From Cyclobacterium sp. SYSU L10401 (GTDB lineage Bacteria > Bacteroidota > Bacteroidia > Cytophagales > Cyclobacteriaceae), in assembly GCF_010993705.1 (NCBI RefSeq), contig NZ_WOFO01000017.1:1-63442 (forward strand): 63,442 bases of DNA, written 5' to 3'. Made by a program: the position numbers and the translations under genes. Shown here one piece after another: positions 42,759 to 52,567 of the stretch. Under the pieces are notes generated by a model that saw only the letters and a program-made list of their open reading frames with translations, did not search any database and was not told where the DNA came from. Each line of letters opens with the position of its first letter. The first letter of the stretch is position 1.

Positions 42759-43928
42759 ATGAAACCAACCATTCAAACAGTTTGGGTATTTGGAATAGGA
42801 TTAGCGGGAGGAATGGTGATTTTAATTGCTCCTTATTTGTTGCGAAGCTTCAACCTGATACCTCAGAGTACAGATTCCTGGCAATTTATCAGGAATTACG
42901 GGTTTATATCCAGTTTTTTTTTAATAGGGTATTCATTCTTCTTTTTTCATTCCATCAAGAGAATCAGGGATTTGGAAGCAACTACCCGCTTTCAGATATT
43001 CAATAAATTGCCAAATTGTGTTTGGGTGTTTTCTCAAGAGAGCCAAAAGCTGGTCATGTCAAATGAGATGGCATCCACTGTTTATGGCATTGAGGAGAAT
43101 GACAAATCAGCGGAAATATTCAAGTCTCAGTTTTATGACTTAAAAATTGCGGAAAAAGTACTTGGTGGGAAAAACCAGGTGTACCGAAACATCGTGATGA
43201 TTGATAAGTTTTATGAACCCAGATATGTAGATCTATTTGGGATACCCTTTAGACGCAGGCGGGAAAACCTGGTATTGGTAATGGTGGTAGATCATTCGGA
43301 GGTTCACCAATCGCTGAATCAAATCCAGAAATTGTCTCAGTCCCTTATGGTACAAAACCAGCAGTTAAAGGATTTTTCATTTATGAATTCACATAAAATC
43401 AGGTCTCATTTGTCAAATATCCTTGGGTTGATCAGCGTAGAAGAAAAAGGCCTAAGTGGGAAGGCCATGGAAATGCTGAAAGTTGCAGCCGGTAATCTGG
43501 ATAGTGAAGTTCAAAAAATGAATAAATTATTGATGGAAAAAAACTTAAATGGAAAAGAGGTGGAGCAAAAAGAGCAGCGGATCGTATTCGTGGATGACGA
43601 CAAGGTGCAGCACATGATCAACAAGAGGGTTTTACTTAAGGTAAACAAGCACCTTAAATTGTTCTTTTTTGAAAACCCTTATGAAGCTTTGGAATGGCTG
43701 GCCATTCATCCGGCGGATGTGTTATTACTGGACATCAATATGCCTGAAATGGATGGGTGGTTTTTTCTGAAATTGATGGAAGAAAGGGGCATCCGCCTGG
43801 ACGTAAAAATGCTCACTTCTTCGCTTGATCCCGATGATTTGGAAAAAAGCAAAACCTTTGATCAGGTAAGTGGATTTTTAATTAAGCCATTAAAAGATGA
43901 AAATATTGCGGAATTTTTGGCCAATTAG
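42759..43928 (+). CDS. Membrane PAS/HisKA/receiver protein, no ATPase
   Basis: A 389-residue signalling protein. Two transmembrane helices (about 7-28 and 46-65), a PAS-like domain (75-180), and a HisKA-like helix with LKDFSFMNSHKIRSHLSNIL, where H212 is the expected phosphohistidine. A receiver domain starts at about 273 (RIVFVDDDKVQH) with phospho-Asp D325 in LLLDINMPEMDGW and Lys in FLIKPL. Between HisKA and receiver (about 262-272) there is no HATPase domain. It therefore cannot autophosphorylate alone and may take phosphate from another kinase. The in-frame TTG at 42747 was rejected as the start. Confidence 0.88.
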   Translation: MKPTIQTVWVFGIGLAGGMVILIAPYLLRSFNLIPQSTDSWQFIRNYGFISSFFLIGYSFFFFHSIKRIRDLEATTRFQIFNKLPNCVWVFSQESQKLVMSNEMASTVYGIEENDKSAEIFKSQFYDLKIAEKVLGGKNQVYRNIVMIDKFYEPRYVDLFGIPFRRRRENLVLVMVVDHSEVHQSLNQIQKLSQSLMVQNQQLKDFSFMNSHKIRSHLSNILGLISVEEKGLSGKAMEMLKVAAGNLDSEVQKMNKLLMEKNLNGKEVEQKEQRIVFVDDDKVQHMINKRVLLKVNKHLKLFFFENPYEALEWLAIHPADVLLLDINMPEMDGWFFLKLMEERGIRLDVKMLTSSLDPDDLEKSKTFDQVSGFLIKPLKDENIAEFLAN

Positions 43929-43983
43929 AAGTATTGATTGATTTTTGTATTCATATTGCAATTAAAACTAAAACGACCTTTCT

Positions 43984-44781
43984 ATGGCGGGTGACCCCAA
44001 TAATAAAGATAAAGTAATCGGGAAGCGTATTGATAAATTTTTTATCGGACTTGAGAGTGCCTACAAGTTTGTTAAAAGGTTTTTTCAGGAAGTTTGGTTT
44101 CCTCCCTACGAATTCAAGGAAGTCATTCGGCAGTGTTACCAAATTGGTTGGAATTCCCTGCCTTTGATTTCCCTGACAGGGTTTATTGTAGGGGTGGTGT
44201 TTACCAATCAGTCCCGGCCTTCTCTTGCCGAATTCGGGGCAACTTCCTGGCTTCCGGCTTTGATTTCGATTGCTGTGGTACGGGCCATGGGGCCTTTGGT
44301 GACCGCTTTGATTGCTGCCGGTAAGGTGGGATCGAGTATTGGGGCCGAGATAGGATCTATGAAAGTGACCGAGCAGATTGACGCCATGGAAGTCTCTGCC
44401 ACCAATCCCTTTAAGTTTCTGGTGGTATCGCGGGTACTGGCAAGTACATTTATGATTCCGATATTGGTATTGTACACCGACTTTGTAGCGCTATTGGGAG
44501 CTTTTGTAAACGTTCATTTTAATGAAATGGTGAGTTTGAGCACGTTTTTTGTACAGGTGTTTGATGCCATATCCTTTCTTGATGTGTCTTCCTCCATGGT
44601 GAAATCCCTGTTTTTCGGTTTTACTATTGGTATTGTAGGCTGTTACAAAGGTTATAATTCAACCAAAGGAACGGAAGGAGTAGGAAAAGCAGCCAATTCT
44701 GCGGTGGTTATGGCCATGTTTTTAATTTTCATTGAAGAGTTACTTTCTCTACAGGTAACCAATTTCTTTAGACAATTGTAA
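43984..44781 (+). CDS. mlaE: MlaE-family lipid transport permease
   Basis: A 265-residue inner-membrane permease of the MCE lipid transporter that shuttles phospholipids between membranes. Five or six helices are visible, with the family segments QCYQIGWNSLPLISLTGFIVG, ALIAAGKVGSSIGAEIGSM and EQIDAMEV. It is followed one base later by mlaF and then mlaD, the standard order. It is preceded by a short gap after the sensor gene. Confidence 0.93.
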   Translation: MAGDPNNKDKVIGKRIDKFFIGLESAYKFVKRFFQEVWFPPYEFKEVIRQCYQIGWNSLPLISLTGFIVGVVFTNQSRPSLAEFGATSWLPALISIAVVRAMGPLVTALIAAGKVGSSIGAEIGSMKVTEQIDAMEVSATNPFKFLVVSRVLASTFMIPILVLYTDFVALLGAFVNVHFNEMVSLSTFFVQVFDAISFLDVSSSMVKSLFFGFTIGIVGCYKGYNSTKGTEGVGKAANSAVVMAMFLIFIEELLSLQVTNFFRQL

Positions 44782-44782
44782 G

Positions 44783-45535
44783 ATGAGAGAAACCGTAATA
44801 CAGGTAAAAAATCTGGTCAAGTCCTTTGGAGATCTGGATGTATTGAAGGGTGTAGACCTGGATTTATATAGAGGGGAAAACCTGGTAGTCCTTGGAAAAT
44901 CAGGAAGTGGAAAGTCTGTACTCATCAAAATCATGGTGGGTTTGCTCACACAAGATGAGGGTTCGGTGATGGTATTGGGTAAAGAGGTAAAAAATCTTCG
45001 CCAGAAGGAACTCAATGAATTGCGCCTGAAAATTGGATTTTCCTTTCAGGCCAGTGCCTTGTATGATAGCATGACCGTAAGGGAAAACCTGGAATTTCCC
45101 CTGGTGAGAAATGTCAAAAACCTGAATAAAGCGGATAAAGATAAGCTGGTGGAGGAAGTTTTGGACAGTGTAGGGCTTTTGGCTACCATCAACCAAATGC
45201 CATCGGAACTTTCGGGAGGTCAAAGAAAAAGGATAGGAATAGCCAGAACCCTCATTTTGAAACCCGAAATCATGTTGTATGATGAGCCAACAGCGGGACT
45301 GGATCCCATTACCTGTATGGACATCAACAACCTAATCAATCAGGTGAACGAGAAATACCAGACAACCTCAATTATTATTACACATGACCTTACCTGTGCC
45401 AAGGTAACCGGAGACCGCATGGCAGTACTGCTCGATGGTGTCTTCGGGGCCAAGGGAAAATTTGAAGAAGTGTTTGAGCAAGCACAGGATGGCAGAGTTA
45501 AATCATTTTATGACTATAATTTCATCAAACAATGA
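44783..45535 (+). CDS. mlaF: MlaF-type ABC ATPase
   Basis: A 250-residue ATPase driving MCE lipid transport. Walker A is VVLGKSGSGKSVLIK (about 35-50), the signature is ELSGGQRKRIGIARTL (about 147-162), Walker B is IMLYDEPTAGLDP, and a switch His lies in IIITHDLTCAK. Length and motifs are normal. It begins one base after the mlaE stop and overlaps mlaD by four bases (ATGA). Confidence 0.94.
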   Translation: MRETVIQVKNLVKSFGDLDVLKGVDLDLYRGENLVVLGKSGSGKSVLIKIMVGLLTQDEGSVMVLGKEVKNLRQKELNELRLKIGFSFQASALYDSMTVRENLEFPLVRNVKNLNKADKDKLVEEVLDSVGLLATINQMPSELSGGQRKRIGIARTLILKPEIMLYDEPTAGLDPITCMDINNLINQVNEKYQTTSIIITHDLTCAKVTGDRMAVLLDGVFGAKGKFEEVFEQAQDGRVKSFYDYNFIKQ

Positions 45536-46500
45536 GAAATGACAATAAAAAATCGGTTACTGTCGGCATATTTGTGCTGGTAGGAATCATTATCCTGGTT
45601 ACTGGAATTCTTACCCTGGGTGCGCAGCAAAAAGCCTTCGTTAAAAGCATTAGGGTGTTTGCTGTTTTCGATGATGTAGGAGGACTGCAGACAGGCAATA
45701 ATGTTTGGTTTTCAGGGGTAAAGATTGGTACCGTAAAAAAGATTAACTTTTATGGGAATTCTCAGGTGGAAATCGAATTGAATATCGAGTCCTCAGCCAA
45801 GGATTATATCAAAAAGAATTCAAAAGCCACCATCAGCTCAGATGGTCTGATCGGAAATAAAATTATCGTCATTTATGGCGGCACGGGGGATGGTCCTTCG
45901 GTGGAAGAAGGAGACAGACTCACGGCAGAAATGCCGCTGGATACCGATAAAATGATGGAAACCCTGCAGGTAAACAATAATAACCTGGTTTCCATCACAG
46001 AAGACCTGAAAGTGCTTACCCAAAAAATTGCCAATGGAGAGGGTATTGTAGGTTCCATGCTTACCGACAGTACCCTGGCCCGGGATTTCAGACAAATGAT
46101 GGACAACCTGGAAAGTACGGCAATCAATAGCAACCGGATGACATCGGAATTGGCCGATTTTTCCAATAAGCTGAACCAGAAGGGGGGGCTGGTGGATGAT
46201 TTGATCAATGATACCACGGTTTTTGCCAGCCTTAGGAATACAGCCAGGGGATTGGAAGCTACCGGAGCAGAAGTAAACCATGCAGCGGCCAACTTTAATT
46301 CGGCCAGCGAAAGCCTGAGCCAAAACGACAATGCGCTGGGCATGTTACTGAATGATGAAGAATTTGCTGCTTATTTAAAAAGTACCATGAGCAACCTGGA
46401 TACAGGCACGGTCCGTATGAATGAAACGTTGGAAGCCATGCGCTATCATTGGTTCTTTCGGGGAGCTTTTAGAAAAAGAGATAAAGCCAACGAAGAGTAA
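45532..46500 (+). CDS. mlaD: MlaD-type MCE substrate-binding protein
   Basis: A 322-residue MCE protein that binds lipid in the periplasm. One N-terminal transmembrane helix (about 8-28: TVGIFVLVGIIILVTGIL) precedes the MCE domain (about 37-115: VRVFAVFDDVGGLQTGNNVW-type strand). The C-terminal 180 residues are helical and contain NG/LTDSTLARDFRQMMDNLE-like repeats that may form a tube. This is typical of Bacteroidota MlaD. A terminator follows. Confidence 0.93.
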   Translation: MRNDNKKSVTVGIFVLVGIIILVTGILTLGAQQKAFVKSIRVFAVFDDVGGLQTGNNVWFSGVKIGTVKKINFYGNSQVEIELNIESSAKDYIKKNSKATISSDGLIGNKIIVIYGGTGDGPSVEEGDRLTAEMPLDTDKMMETLQVNNNNLVSITEDLKVLTQKIANGEGIVGSMLTDSTLARDFRQMMDNLESTAINSNRMTSELADFSNKLNQKGGLVDDLINDTTVFASLRNTARGLEATGAEVNHAAANFNSASESLSQNDNALGMLLNDEEFAAYLKSTMSNLDTGTVRMNETLEAMRYHWFFRGAFRKRDKANEE

Positions 46501-46506
46501 AACATC

Positions 46507-46533
46507 AAAAGCGGAGTATCTTCCGCTTTTTTT
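46507..46533 (+). terminator. Terminator of mlaEFD
   Basis: AAAAGCGGA and TCCGCTTTT pair perfectly over nine bases across a six-base loop, then TTT. It sits seven bases after the mlaD stop. Confidence 0.85.
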
Positions 46534-46634
46534 ATGTTCCATATTTGTCAAAAAAAACTTATATTGGTGCGACAGGGTGATTTTATCCCTGTATCAGAAA
46601 AAAATCTTTTTTTATCATTAAATCTACTTGAAAT

Positions 46635-49418
46635 ATGCCTAATGATCCTTATAAAATCATAAAGAAACTTCCTACTGCTCAGGGGGATCTCCGGTACTGG
46701 AGTTTGAAAGCCCTGGAAGAGCAAGGATATCCTATCAAAAAACTGCCATTTTCCATCCGTATACTCCTGGAAAATGCGCTTAGAAATTTCGATGATTTTG
46801 CGATTACCAAAGAGAATATAGAAACCCTGCTGAACTGGAAACCAGCCGCCTCTGAAAAGGACATTCCCTATAAACCTGCCCGGGTGCTGATGCAGGATTT
46901 TACCGGTGTTCCGGCTGTGGTGGATATTGCCTCCCTGAGGGCTGAGGCTGTCAGGAAAGGGAAAGATCCGGGAAAGATCAATCCACTCATTCCTGTAGAT
47001 TTAGTAGTAGACCATTCGGTACAGGTAGATTTTTTTGGAACCAATTATTCCTACAAGAGGAATGTGGATGTAGAGTATGAGCGGAATGGAGAGCGGTATG
47101 AGTTCCTGAAATGGGCACAAAAATCCTTCAATAATTTTGCAGTAGTGCCTCCTGGAATGGGTATTTGTCACCAGGTGAACCTGGAGTACCTGGCCCAGGG
47201 AGTAATAGCCAGGGAAGGGAATGTGTTTCCGGATACCCTGGTGGGGACAGATTCCCATACCCCCATGGTCAATGGAATCGGTGTCGTAGGCTGGGGAGTA
47301 GGCGGGATTGAAGCGGAAGCAGCCCTTCTCGGTCAGCCGATATACTTTATTATGCCGGAGGTGGTAGGGCTTAGACTTACCGGATCCCTGCCCCTGGGAA
47401 CCACTGCTACGGATATGGTACTGACCATTACCGAATTGTTAAGGCGAAATGGAGTAGTGGGCAAGTTTGTGGAAGTTTTTGGTCCGGGTTTGGATAATTT
47501 ATCAGTTCCGGACAGGGCTACTATATCAAATATGTCTCCGGAGTTTGGATGTACAGTTACCTATTTCCCCATTGATGACAGGACATTGGATTACATGTCC
47601 AAAACCAATCGTTCAGAAGCACAGATAAAATTGGTTGAAGAGTATACCAAAGCCAACATGCTTTGGAGGGCTAATGAAGATGAGATCAATTATTCCACAG
47701 TAGTCGAATTGGACCTTGGAACAGTCGAACCAACCGTATCAGGTCCCAAGAGACCTCAGGATAAAATCCTCATGCGGGAGTTTAAGGAGAAATTTGGTCA
47801 CCTGCTCAAAGAGGTGCACGGGAGAGAATACATTCCCATTGACAAAAGAGATGATGTGGGCAGGTGGTATGCAGAAGGTGGGGGAAATCAACCTGTCAAA
47901 GACCAAAAGACAAATGTTAACACGGATGTTGAAATCGAAACCAAGGTCAAAAATGGACTGAAGTCAGTGGTCATTAAACTCCACAACGAGAAATTTGCCT
48001 TGCATGATGGTTCCATTGTGATCGCAGCCATTACCTCCTGCACCAATACATCCAATCCAAGTGTGATGATAGGTGCTGGTTTGATAGCCAGAAAAGCCAG
48101 AGAAAAAGGGCTGGATGTAAAACCATGGGTCAAAACTTCCCTGGCACCCGGATCAAAAGTGGTGACGGATTACCTGGAAAATGCAGGTTTGCTGGATGAT
48201 TTGGAGGCTTTGCGCTTCCATGTAGTAGGCTATGGATGTACCAGTTGTATCGGCAACTCCGGCCCATTGCCCAGGCACATTGCCAAAGCAGTGGAGGAAA
48301 ATGACCTGGTAGTGGCTTCCGTCTTGTCCGGAAACAGAAACTTTGAGGCAAGGGTACACCCCCAGGTGAAAATGAATTACCTGATGTCGCCCATGCTGGT
48401 AGTGGCGTATGCCTTGGCAGGAAGGGTGGATGTGGACTTAAACAATGAGCCCCTGGGATATGACCCCAACCTCGAGCCGGTATACCTCAAGGATATCTGG
48501 CCATCCAATGAAGAGATTTTCGAGGTATCCAACAGGGTACTCTCTCCCAATGATTACAAAAAAAATTATGGGGAAATTTTTGAAGGAAATGAACAATGGC
48601 GCTCCTTGAAAGCACCAGAGGATAAAGTTTATCAGTGGTCCGATAAGTCTACCTATATCAAAGAGGCCCCTTTCTTTAAGGGTATCTCAGAGACGGTAAC
48701 AGAACCCAGTGATATAGAAAGTAGCAGGGTGCTGTTGAAACTTGGTGATTCCATTACCACGGACCACATCTCTCCTGCAGGTTCATTCTCTCCCAACTCC
48801 CCTGCCGGCAAATACCTGATAAGTAAGGGTGTAGAGCAGGCCATGTTCAACTCGTATGGTTCCAGAAGAGGAAACGACGAGGTAATGGTCAGGGGTACTT
48901 TTGCCAATGTGCGCATCAAGAATCAGCTGACCGGAAAGGAGGGGGGATATACTACCCATATGCCTTCCGGTGAAGAGATGACCATCTATGAGGCTGCCAG
49001 CAAATACCAGGAAGATCAGGTACCATTGATCGTGCTGGCAGGCAAGGAATACGGGAGCGGTTCCTCCAGAGACTGGGCAGCCAAAGGGACGACCCTGCTT
49101 GGAATCAAGGGTGTGATTGCAGAAAGTTATGAGCGGATTCACCGTTCCAACCTGGTGGGTATGGGTGTGCTTCCCATGCAATATACCAAAGGACAATCAG
49201 CTGCATCACTGGGTTTAACCGGTAAAGAAGAAATATCCATTAAGGGAATAAAAGAAGGCTTAAGCCCATTGAAAGTACTGAAAGCCACGGCAAAAAAGGA
49301 TGATGGATCAGTGGTTAATTTCGAGGTAATCGCCCGTCTGGATTCAGCCATTGAGATTGAATACTATAAGAATGGAGGCATTCTCCACTATGTGTTGCGG
49401 CAATTCCTTAAAGCTTGA
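46635..49418 (+). CDS. acnA: Aconitate hydratase, AcnA type
   Basis: A 927-residue iron-sulfur enzyme that isomerises citrate and isocitrate in the citric acid cycle. Cluster cysteines lie in AITSCTNTSNPSVM and in YGCTSCIGNSGPL. The substrate motifs GVGGIEAEAALLGQP and AGKEYGSGSSRDWAAKG (swivel domain) are clear. It is the long AcnA/IRP1-like type, not AcnB. It is a single-gene unit between two strong terminators. Confidence 0.96.
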   Translation: MPNDPYKIIKKLPTAQGDLRYWSLKALEEQGYPIKKLPFSIRILLENALRNFDDFAITKENIETLLNWKPAASEKDIPYKPARVLMQDFTGVPAVVDIASLRAEAVRKGKDPGKINPLIPVDLVVDHSVQVDFFGTNYSYKRNVDVEYERNGERYEFLKWAQKSFNNFAVVPPGMGICHQVNLEYLAQGVIAREGNVFPDTLVGTDSHTPMVNGIGVVGWGVGGIEAEAALLGQPIYFIMPEVVGLRLTGSLPLGTTATDMVLTITELLRRNGVVGKFVEVFGPGLDNLSVPDRATISNMSPEFGCTVTYFPIDDRTLDYMSKTNRSEAQIKLVEEYTKANMLWRANEDEINYSTVVELDLGTVEPTVSGPKRPQDKILMREFKEKFGHLLKEVHGREYIPIDKRDDVGRWYAEGGGNQPVKDQKTNVNTDVEIETKVKNGLKSVVIKLHNEKFALHDGSIVIAAITSCTNTSNPSVMIGAGLIARKAREKGLDVKPWVKTSLAPGSKVVTDYLENAGLLDDLEALRFHVVGYGCTSCIGNSGPLPRHIAKAVEENDLVVASVLSGNRNFEARVHPQVKMNYLMSPMLVVAYALAGRVDVDLNNEPLGYDPNLEPVYLKDIWPSNEEIFEVSNRVLSPNDYKKNYGEIFEGNEQWRSLKAPEDKVYQWSDKSTYIKEAPFFKGISETVTEPSDIESSRVLLKLGDSITTDHISPAGSFSPNSPAGKYLISKGVEQAMFNSYGSRRGNDEVMVRGTFANVRIKNQLTGKEGGYTTHMPSGEEMTIYEAASKYQEDQVPLIVLAGKEYGSGSSRDWAAKGTTLLGIKGVIAESYERIHRSNLVGMGVLPMQYTKGQSAASLGLTGKEEISIKGIKEGLSPLKVLKATAKKDDGSVVNFEVIARLDSAIEIEYYKNGGILHYVLRQFLKA

Positions 49419-49441
49419 CACTGCAGCTGGATTGATTGAAT

Positions 49442-49481
49442 AAAGCAGTATCATTCCTGGAATGGTACTGCTTTATTTTTT
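49442..49481 (+). terminator. Terminator after acnA
   Basis: AAAGCAGTA and TACTGCTTT pair perfectly, with CATTCC and GGAATG extending the stem inside, followed by ATTTTTT. The rest of the gap to 49745 shows no gene or RNA that I recognise. Confidence 0.9.
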
Positions 49482-49745
49482 AAGGGTGGACTCAAATCTC
49501 TGGTCTGCCTACCTGTCTTCGAGAGTTTTTTCTGCGAAGAAGGACTTGTATAATTTGCGGAGGAGTTTGTTTCTGATATTTAAAGGTAAGCAGGCCATCT
49601 TATCTGCTGATCAGTCTCCTGGGAGTAATTGACCGCTTTGTAAGTAGCAGGTAAATCACCAGGGCTGGGCTTATTTTGTTTTGCCACAGACAGCCGGGAA
49701 TCTTTTTATTTTTTGTTTAACTTTGCAGCCTAATTGAAAATTGAG

Positions 49746-50165
49746 ATGGTACACGTTTGTAGGAAGGAGCACTTTAATGCAGCGCATAAACTGTGGAATC
49801 CGAAATGGTCTGAAGAGAAAAACAAATCCGTTTTTGGTCCCTGTGCCAATGAAAACTGGCACGGCCACAACTTTGAGTTGATTGTCACCATCAAGGGAAG
49901 GCCGGATGAGGATACCGGATTTGTGGTGGATTTAAAGCAGCTGAGTACCTTGATCCGCAGGGAAGTCATCGACAAAGTAGATCATAAAAACCTCAATGTA
50001 GACGTACCCTTTATGGCTGGAAAAATGGCCAGCTGTGAAAACCTGGTCATGGAATTCTGGAAAATACTGCAGCCATTGGTGGGCGAACTGGTCAAGGAAG
50101 GAGGCTTGTACAAGCTTACCCTGTATGAAACTCCCCGTAATTTTGTGGAATACTATGGTGAATAG
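49746..50165 (+). CDS. 6-pyruvoyltetrahydropterin synthase/QueD family
   Basis: A 139-residue zinc enzyme that converts dihydroneopterin triphosphate to a pterin used either for queuosine (QueD) or for tetrahydrobiopterin-like cofactors. Zinc ligands are His in EHFNAAHKL and the pair in NWHGHNFEL. GPCANENWHGH carries the catalytic Cys. Near the C-terminus YKLTLYETPRN holds a conserved Glu. No queC or queE lies nearby, so queuosine is not established. The start is ATG 49746; the upstream TTG was rejected. It precedes lpxB by 30 bases. Confidence 0.92.
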   Translation: MVHVCRKEHFNAAHKLWNPKWSEEKNKSVFGPCANENWHGHNFELIVTIKGRPDEDTGFVVDLKQLSTLIRREVIDKVDHKNLNVDVPFMAGKMASCENLVMEFWKILQPLVGELVKEGGLYKLTLYETPRNFVEYYGE

Positions 50166-50195
50166 CCCCAATCGCAACCAACAAACTTCAGTCTG

Positions 50196-51311
50196 GTGAG
50201 ATATTATATTATCGCAGGCGAGCGATCCGGCGACCTGCACGCATCCAACCTGCTCTATTCCCTGAAAAGGGAGGACCCCCAAGCGGAATTTCGAGGCATG
50301 GGAGGGGACTACATGCAGGCAGCGGGTTGCCACCTGACAGCTCATTACAGGGAAATGGCCCTAATGGGCTTTGTTGAGGTGCTGCTTCACTTCAGAAGGG
50401 TTTTCAGATACCTTGATTTAATAAAAGCTGACTTGCTAAAACACCGGCCGGATGCACTAGTACTGGTTGATTTTGGCGGATTTAACATGAAGATGGCGGC
50501 ATTTGCCAGTAAAAACGGGATACCTGTTCATTATTATATTGCGCCCAAAGTCTGGGCCTGGAACCAAAACCGGGCATTTAAGCTAAAGAAACGGGTCGAT
50601 CACCTTTACTGCATCTTGCCATTTGAACCCGAATTTTTTGAGAAATTTGATTGGCAGGTGGAATACGTAGGTAATCCGCTGTTGGATGAGAAGGAGAAAT
50701 TTCAACCCGACCCCGATTTTTTGCAGAGGAATAGGCTGCAGGCAGGGAAACTGGTGGCATTGCTTCCAGGAAGCAGGAAGCAGGAGATCAACCAAATGCT
50801 CCGAACCATGATTCATTTAAAAACAGAATTTAATGAAGTAGATTGGGTGGTGGCAGGCGTAAGAAACCTTCCGGAGGAAGTTTACCAGGAGGCCATGGCT
50901 GCCGGACTGAAGGTAGTTTTTGACCAAACATACGATGTATTGCATCATGCCCGGGCTGCTATAGTAACTTCTGGTACGGCTACCCTGGAAACGGCCTTGT
51001 TTAAGGTGCCCCAGGTGGTGGTATACAAGACCAGTGGGATTTCCTATGCCATTGCCAAAAGATTGATCCGGGTGCCTTACATTTCCCTGGTAAATTTAAT
51101 TGCCGGTAGAGAAGTGGTAAAAGAGCTGATTCAGGATGACTATAATCCGGCTTCCGTGAAATCTGAGTTACAACAGATCCTCGCCGATGGTCCGGTGAGG
51201 ACAGAAGTATTGAAAGGTTATCAATTACTTTTTGACTCAATAGGCCATAAAAAAGCCTCGCAGGAAACTGCAAGGCTGATTTATACAAGTTTGGGAGGAA
51301 AGACCTCCTGA
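50196..51311 (+). CDS. lpxB: Lipid-A-disaccharide synthase
   Basis: A 371-residue inner-membrane-associated glycosyltransferase that joins two UDP-diacylglucosamine-derived units in lipid A synthesis. IIAGERSGDLHASNLL (about 5-20) and FRGMGGDYMQAAG are family signatures, as are VDFGGFNMKMA, YIAPKVWAWNQNR, LLPGSRKQEI and VTSGTATLETAL. The GTG at 50196 is used as the start because it gives the family N-terminus directly. The protein confirms a Gram-negative outer membrane. It converges with clpX. Confidence 0.95.
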   Translation: MRYYIIAGERSGDLHASNLLYSLKREDPQAEFRGMGGDYMQAAGCHLTAHYREMALMGFVEVLLHFRRVFRYLDLIKADLLKHRPDALVLVDFGGFNMKMAAFASKNGIPVHYYIAPKVWAWNQNRAFKLKKRVDHLYCILPFEPEFFEKFDWQVEYVGNPLLDEKEKFQPDPDFLQRNRLQAGKLVALLPGSRKQEINQMLRTMIHLKTEFNEVDWVVAGVRNLPEEVYQEAMAAGLKVVFDQTYDVLHHARAAIVTSGTATLETALFKVPQVVVYKTSGISYAIAKRLIRVPYISLVNLIAGREVVKELIQDDYNPASVKSELQQILADGPVRTEVLKGYQLLFDSIGHKKASQETARLIYTSLGGKTS

Positions 51312-51333
51312 TAAAACCATTCAGGCCACGGCT

Positions 51334-52560
51334 TTATGCTACCTGAAGCTTTTTAAATTTTGATTTTTCAAATTGAGAGTTGGCATAGTCACGGTCGATG
51401 ATCAGGGTTTGTTCTTCTTCTATGGAAGGGAACTCATACATGGCATCGGTGATAATGGCTTCACAAATTGACCTCAGGCCCCTGGCCCCCAGATTGAATT
51501 CCACTGCTTTTTCCACGATAAAGTCAATTCCTGATTCCTCAAACTCTAAGATGACATTTTCCATTTTCATCAGTTTGATGTATTGCTTCGTCAATGCATT
51601 TTTAGGTTCTGTGAGGATTCTTTTCAGGGTAGCCTTGTCTAGCGGATCCAGGTGAGTAATGACAGGCAGCCTGCCGATCAATTCCGGTATCAGACCATAT
51701 GCCTTGAGATCCTGGGCCGTTACATATTGCAATAAATTGTTTCGATCAATTACTTCAGCATTGGTTTTTTTGCTGAAGCCCATGGGTTGGGTATTCAGCC
51801 TGCTGGCAATGTGTCGGCCAATACCGTCGAAAGCACCACCACAAATGAAAAGAATGTTCTCTGTATTGACAGAGATCATTTTTTGATCCGGATGTTTTCT
51901 TCCTCCCTGTGGGGGAACGTTTACGGTTGTGCCTTCCAGCAACTTGAGCATGGCCTGCTGTACACCTTCACCGCTGACATCCCTTGTAATGGAAGGATTG
52001 TCTGATTTCCTGGCAATTTTATCCAGCTCATCTATGTACACAATGCCCCTTTCAGCTGCTTCTACATTGTAGTCTGCTGCTTGCAATAAGCGGGTAAGGA
52101 TACTTTCTACATCTTCACCTACATAGCCGGCCTCTGTGAGCACGGTGGCATCTGCAATACAAAAGGGGACTTCAAGTGTTTTGGCAAGTGTTTTCGCCAG
52201 GTAAGTTTTACCGGTTCCGGTGTCTCCTACCATGATGATGTTTGATTTTTCGATCTTTACATCATCATCCATTTCTTCTTTTTGCCCCAATCTCTTGTAA
52301 TGATTGTATACGGCTACTGTCAGCACCTTCTTGGCCTCCTGTTGGCTGATGACATACTCATCCAGGTAAGCGGTCAGCTCCTTGGGCTTTTTCAGCTTGA
52401 ATTTTGGCTTTTTGGAATGTTTTTTCGTTTTGTCCTCTTCACCCAAAATCTGAAAAGCCTGTTCGATACAATAATTACATATATGAGCAGAAATACCGGA
52501 AACCATCAGGTCCACGTCTTTTTTATTTCTGCCACAAAAGGAACACGTTACTTGAGCCAT
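51334..52560 (-). CDS. clpX: ClpX ATPase
   Basis: A 408-residue AAA+ unfoldase that feeds substrates to ClpP. The N-terminal zinc-binding domain has four cysteines (C6, C9, C28, C31). Walker A is [16 protein letters not shown] (near 115), Walker B is [11 protein letters not shown], and the [11 protein letters not shown] region and sensor motifs follow. The length is typical. It starts eight bases after clpP; tig-clpP-clpX is the classic order. Confidence 0.97.
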   Translation of the reverse strand: MAQVTCSFCGRNKKDVDLMVSGISAHICNYCIEQAFQILGEEDKTKKHSKKPKFKLKKPKELTAYLDEYVISQQEAKKVLTVAVYNHYKRLGQKEEMDDDVKIEKSNIIMVGDTGTGKTYLAKTLAKTLEVPFCIADATVLTEAGYVGEDVESILTRLLQAADYNVEAAERGIVYIDELDKIARKSDNPSITRDVSGEGVQQAMLKLLEGTTVNVPPQGGRKHPDQKMISVNTENILFICGGAFDGIGRHIASRLNTQPMGFSKKTNAEVIDRNNLLQYVTAQDLKAYGLIPELIGRLPVITHLDPLDKATLKRILTEPKNALTKQYIKLMKMENVILEFEESGIDFIVEKAVEFNLGARGLRSICEAIITDAMYEFPSIEEEQTLIIDRDYANSQFEKSKFKKLQVA

Positions 52561-52567
52561 CCGGTAT

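Noticed and set aside
45838-46343. Two long minus-strand frames opposite mlaD
   Set aside because: Antisense shadows of a certain gene; composition follows the complement of mlaD codons.
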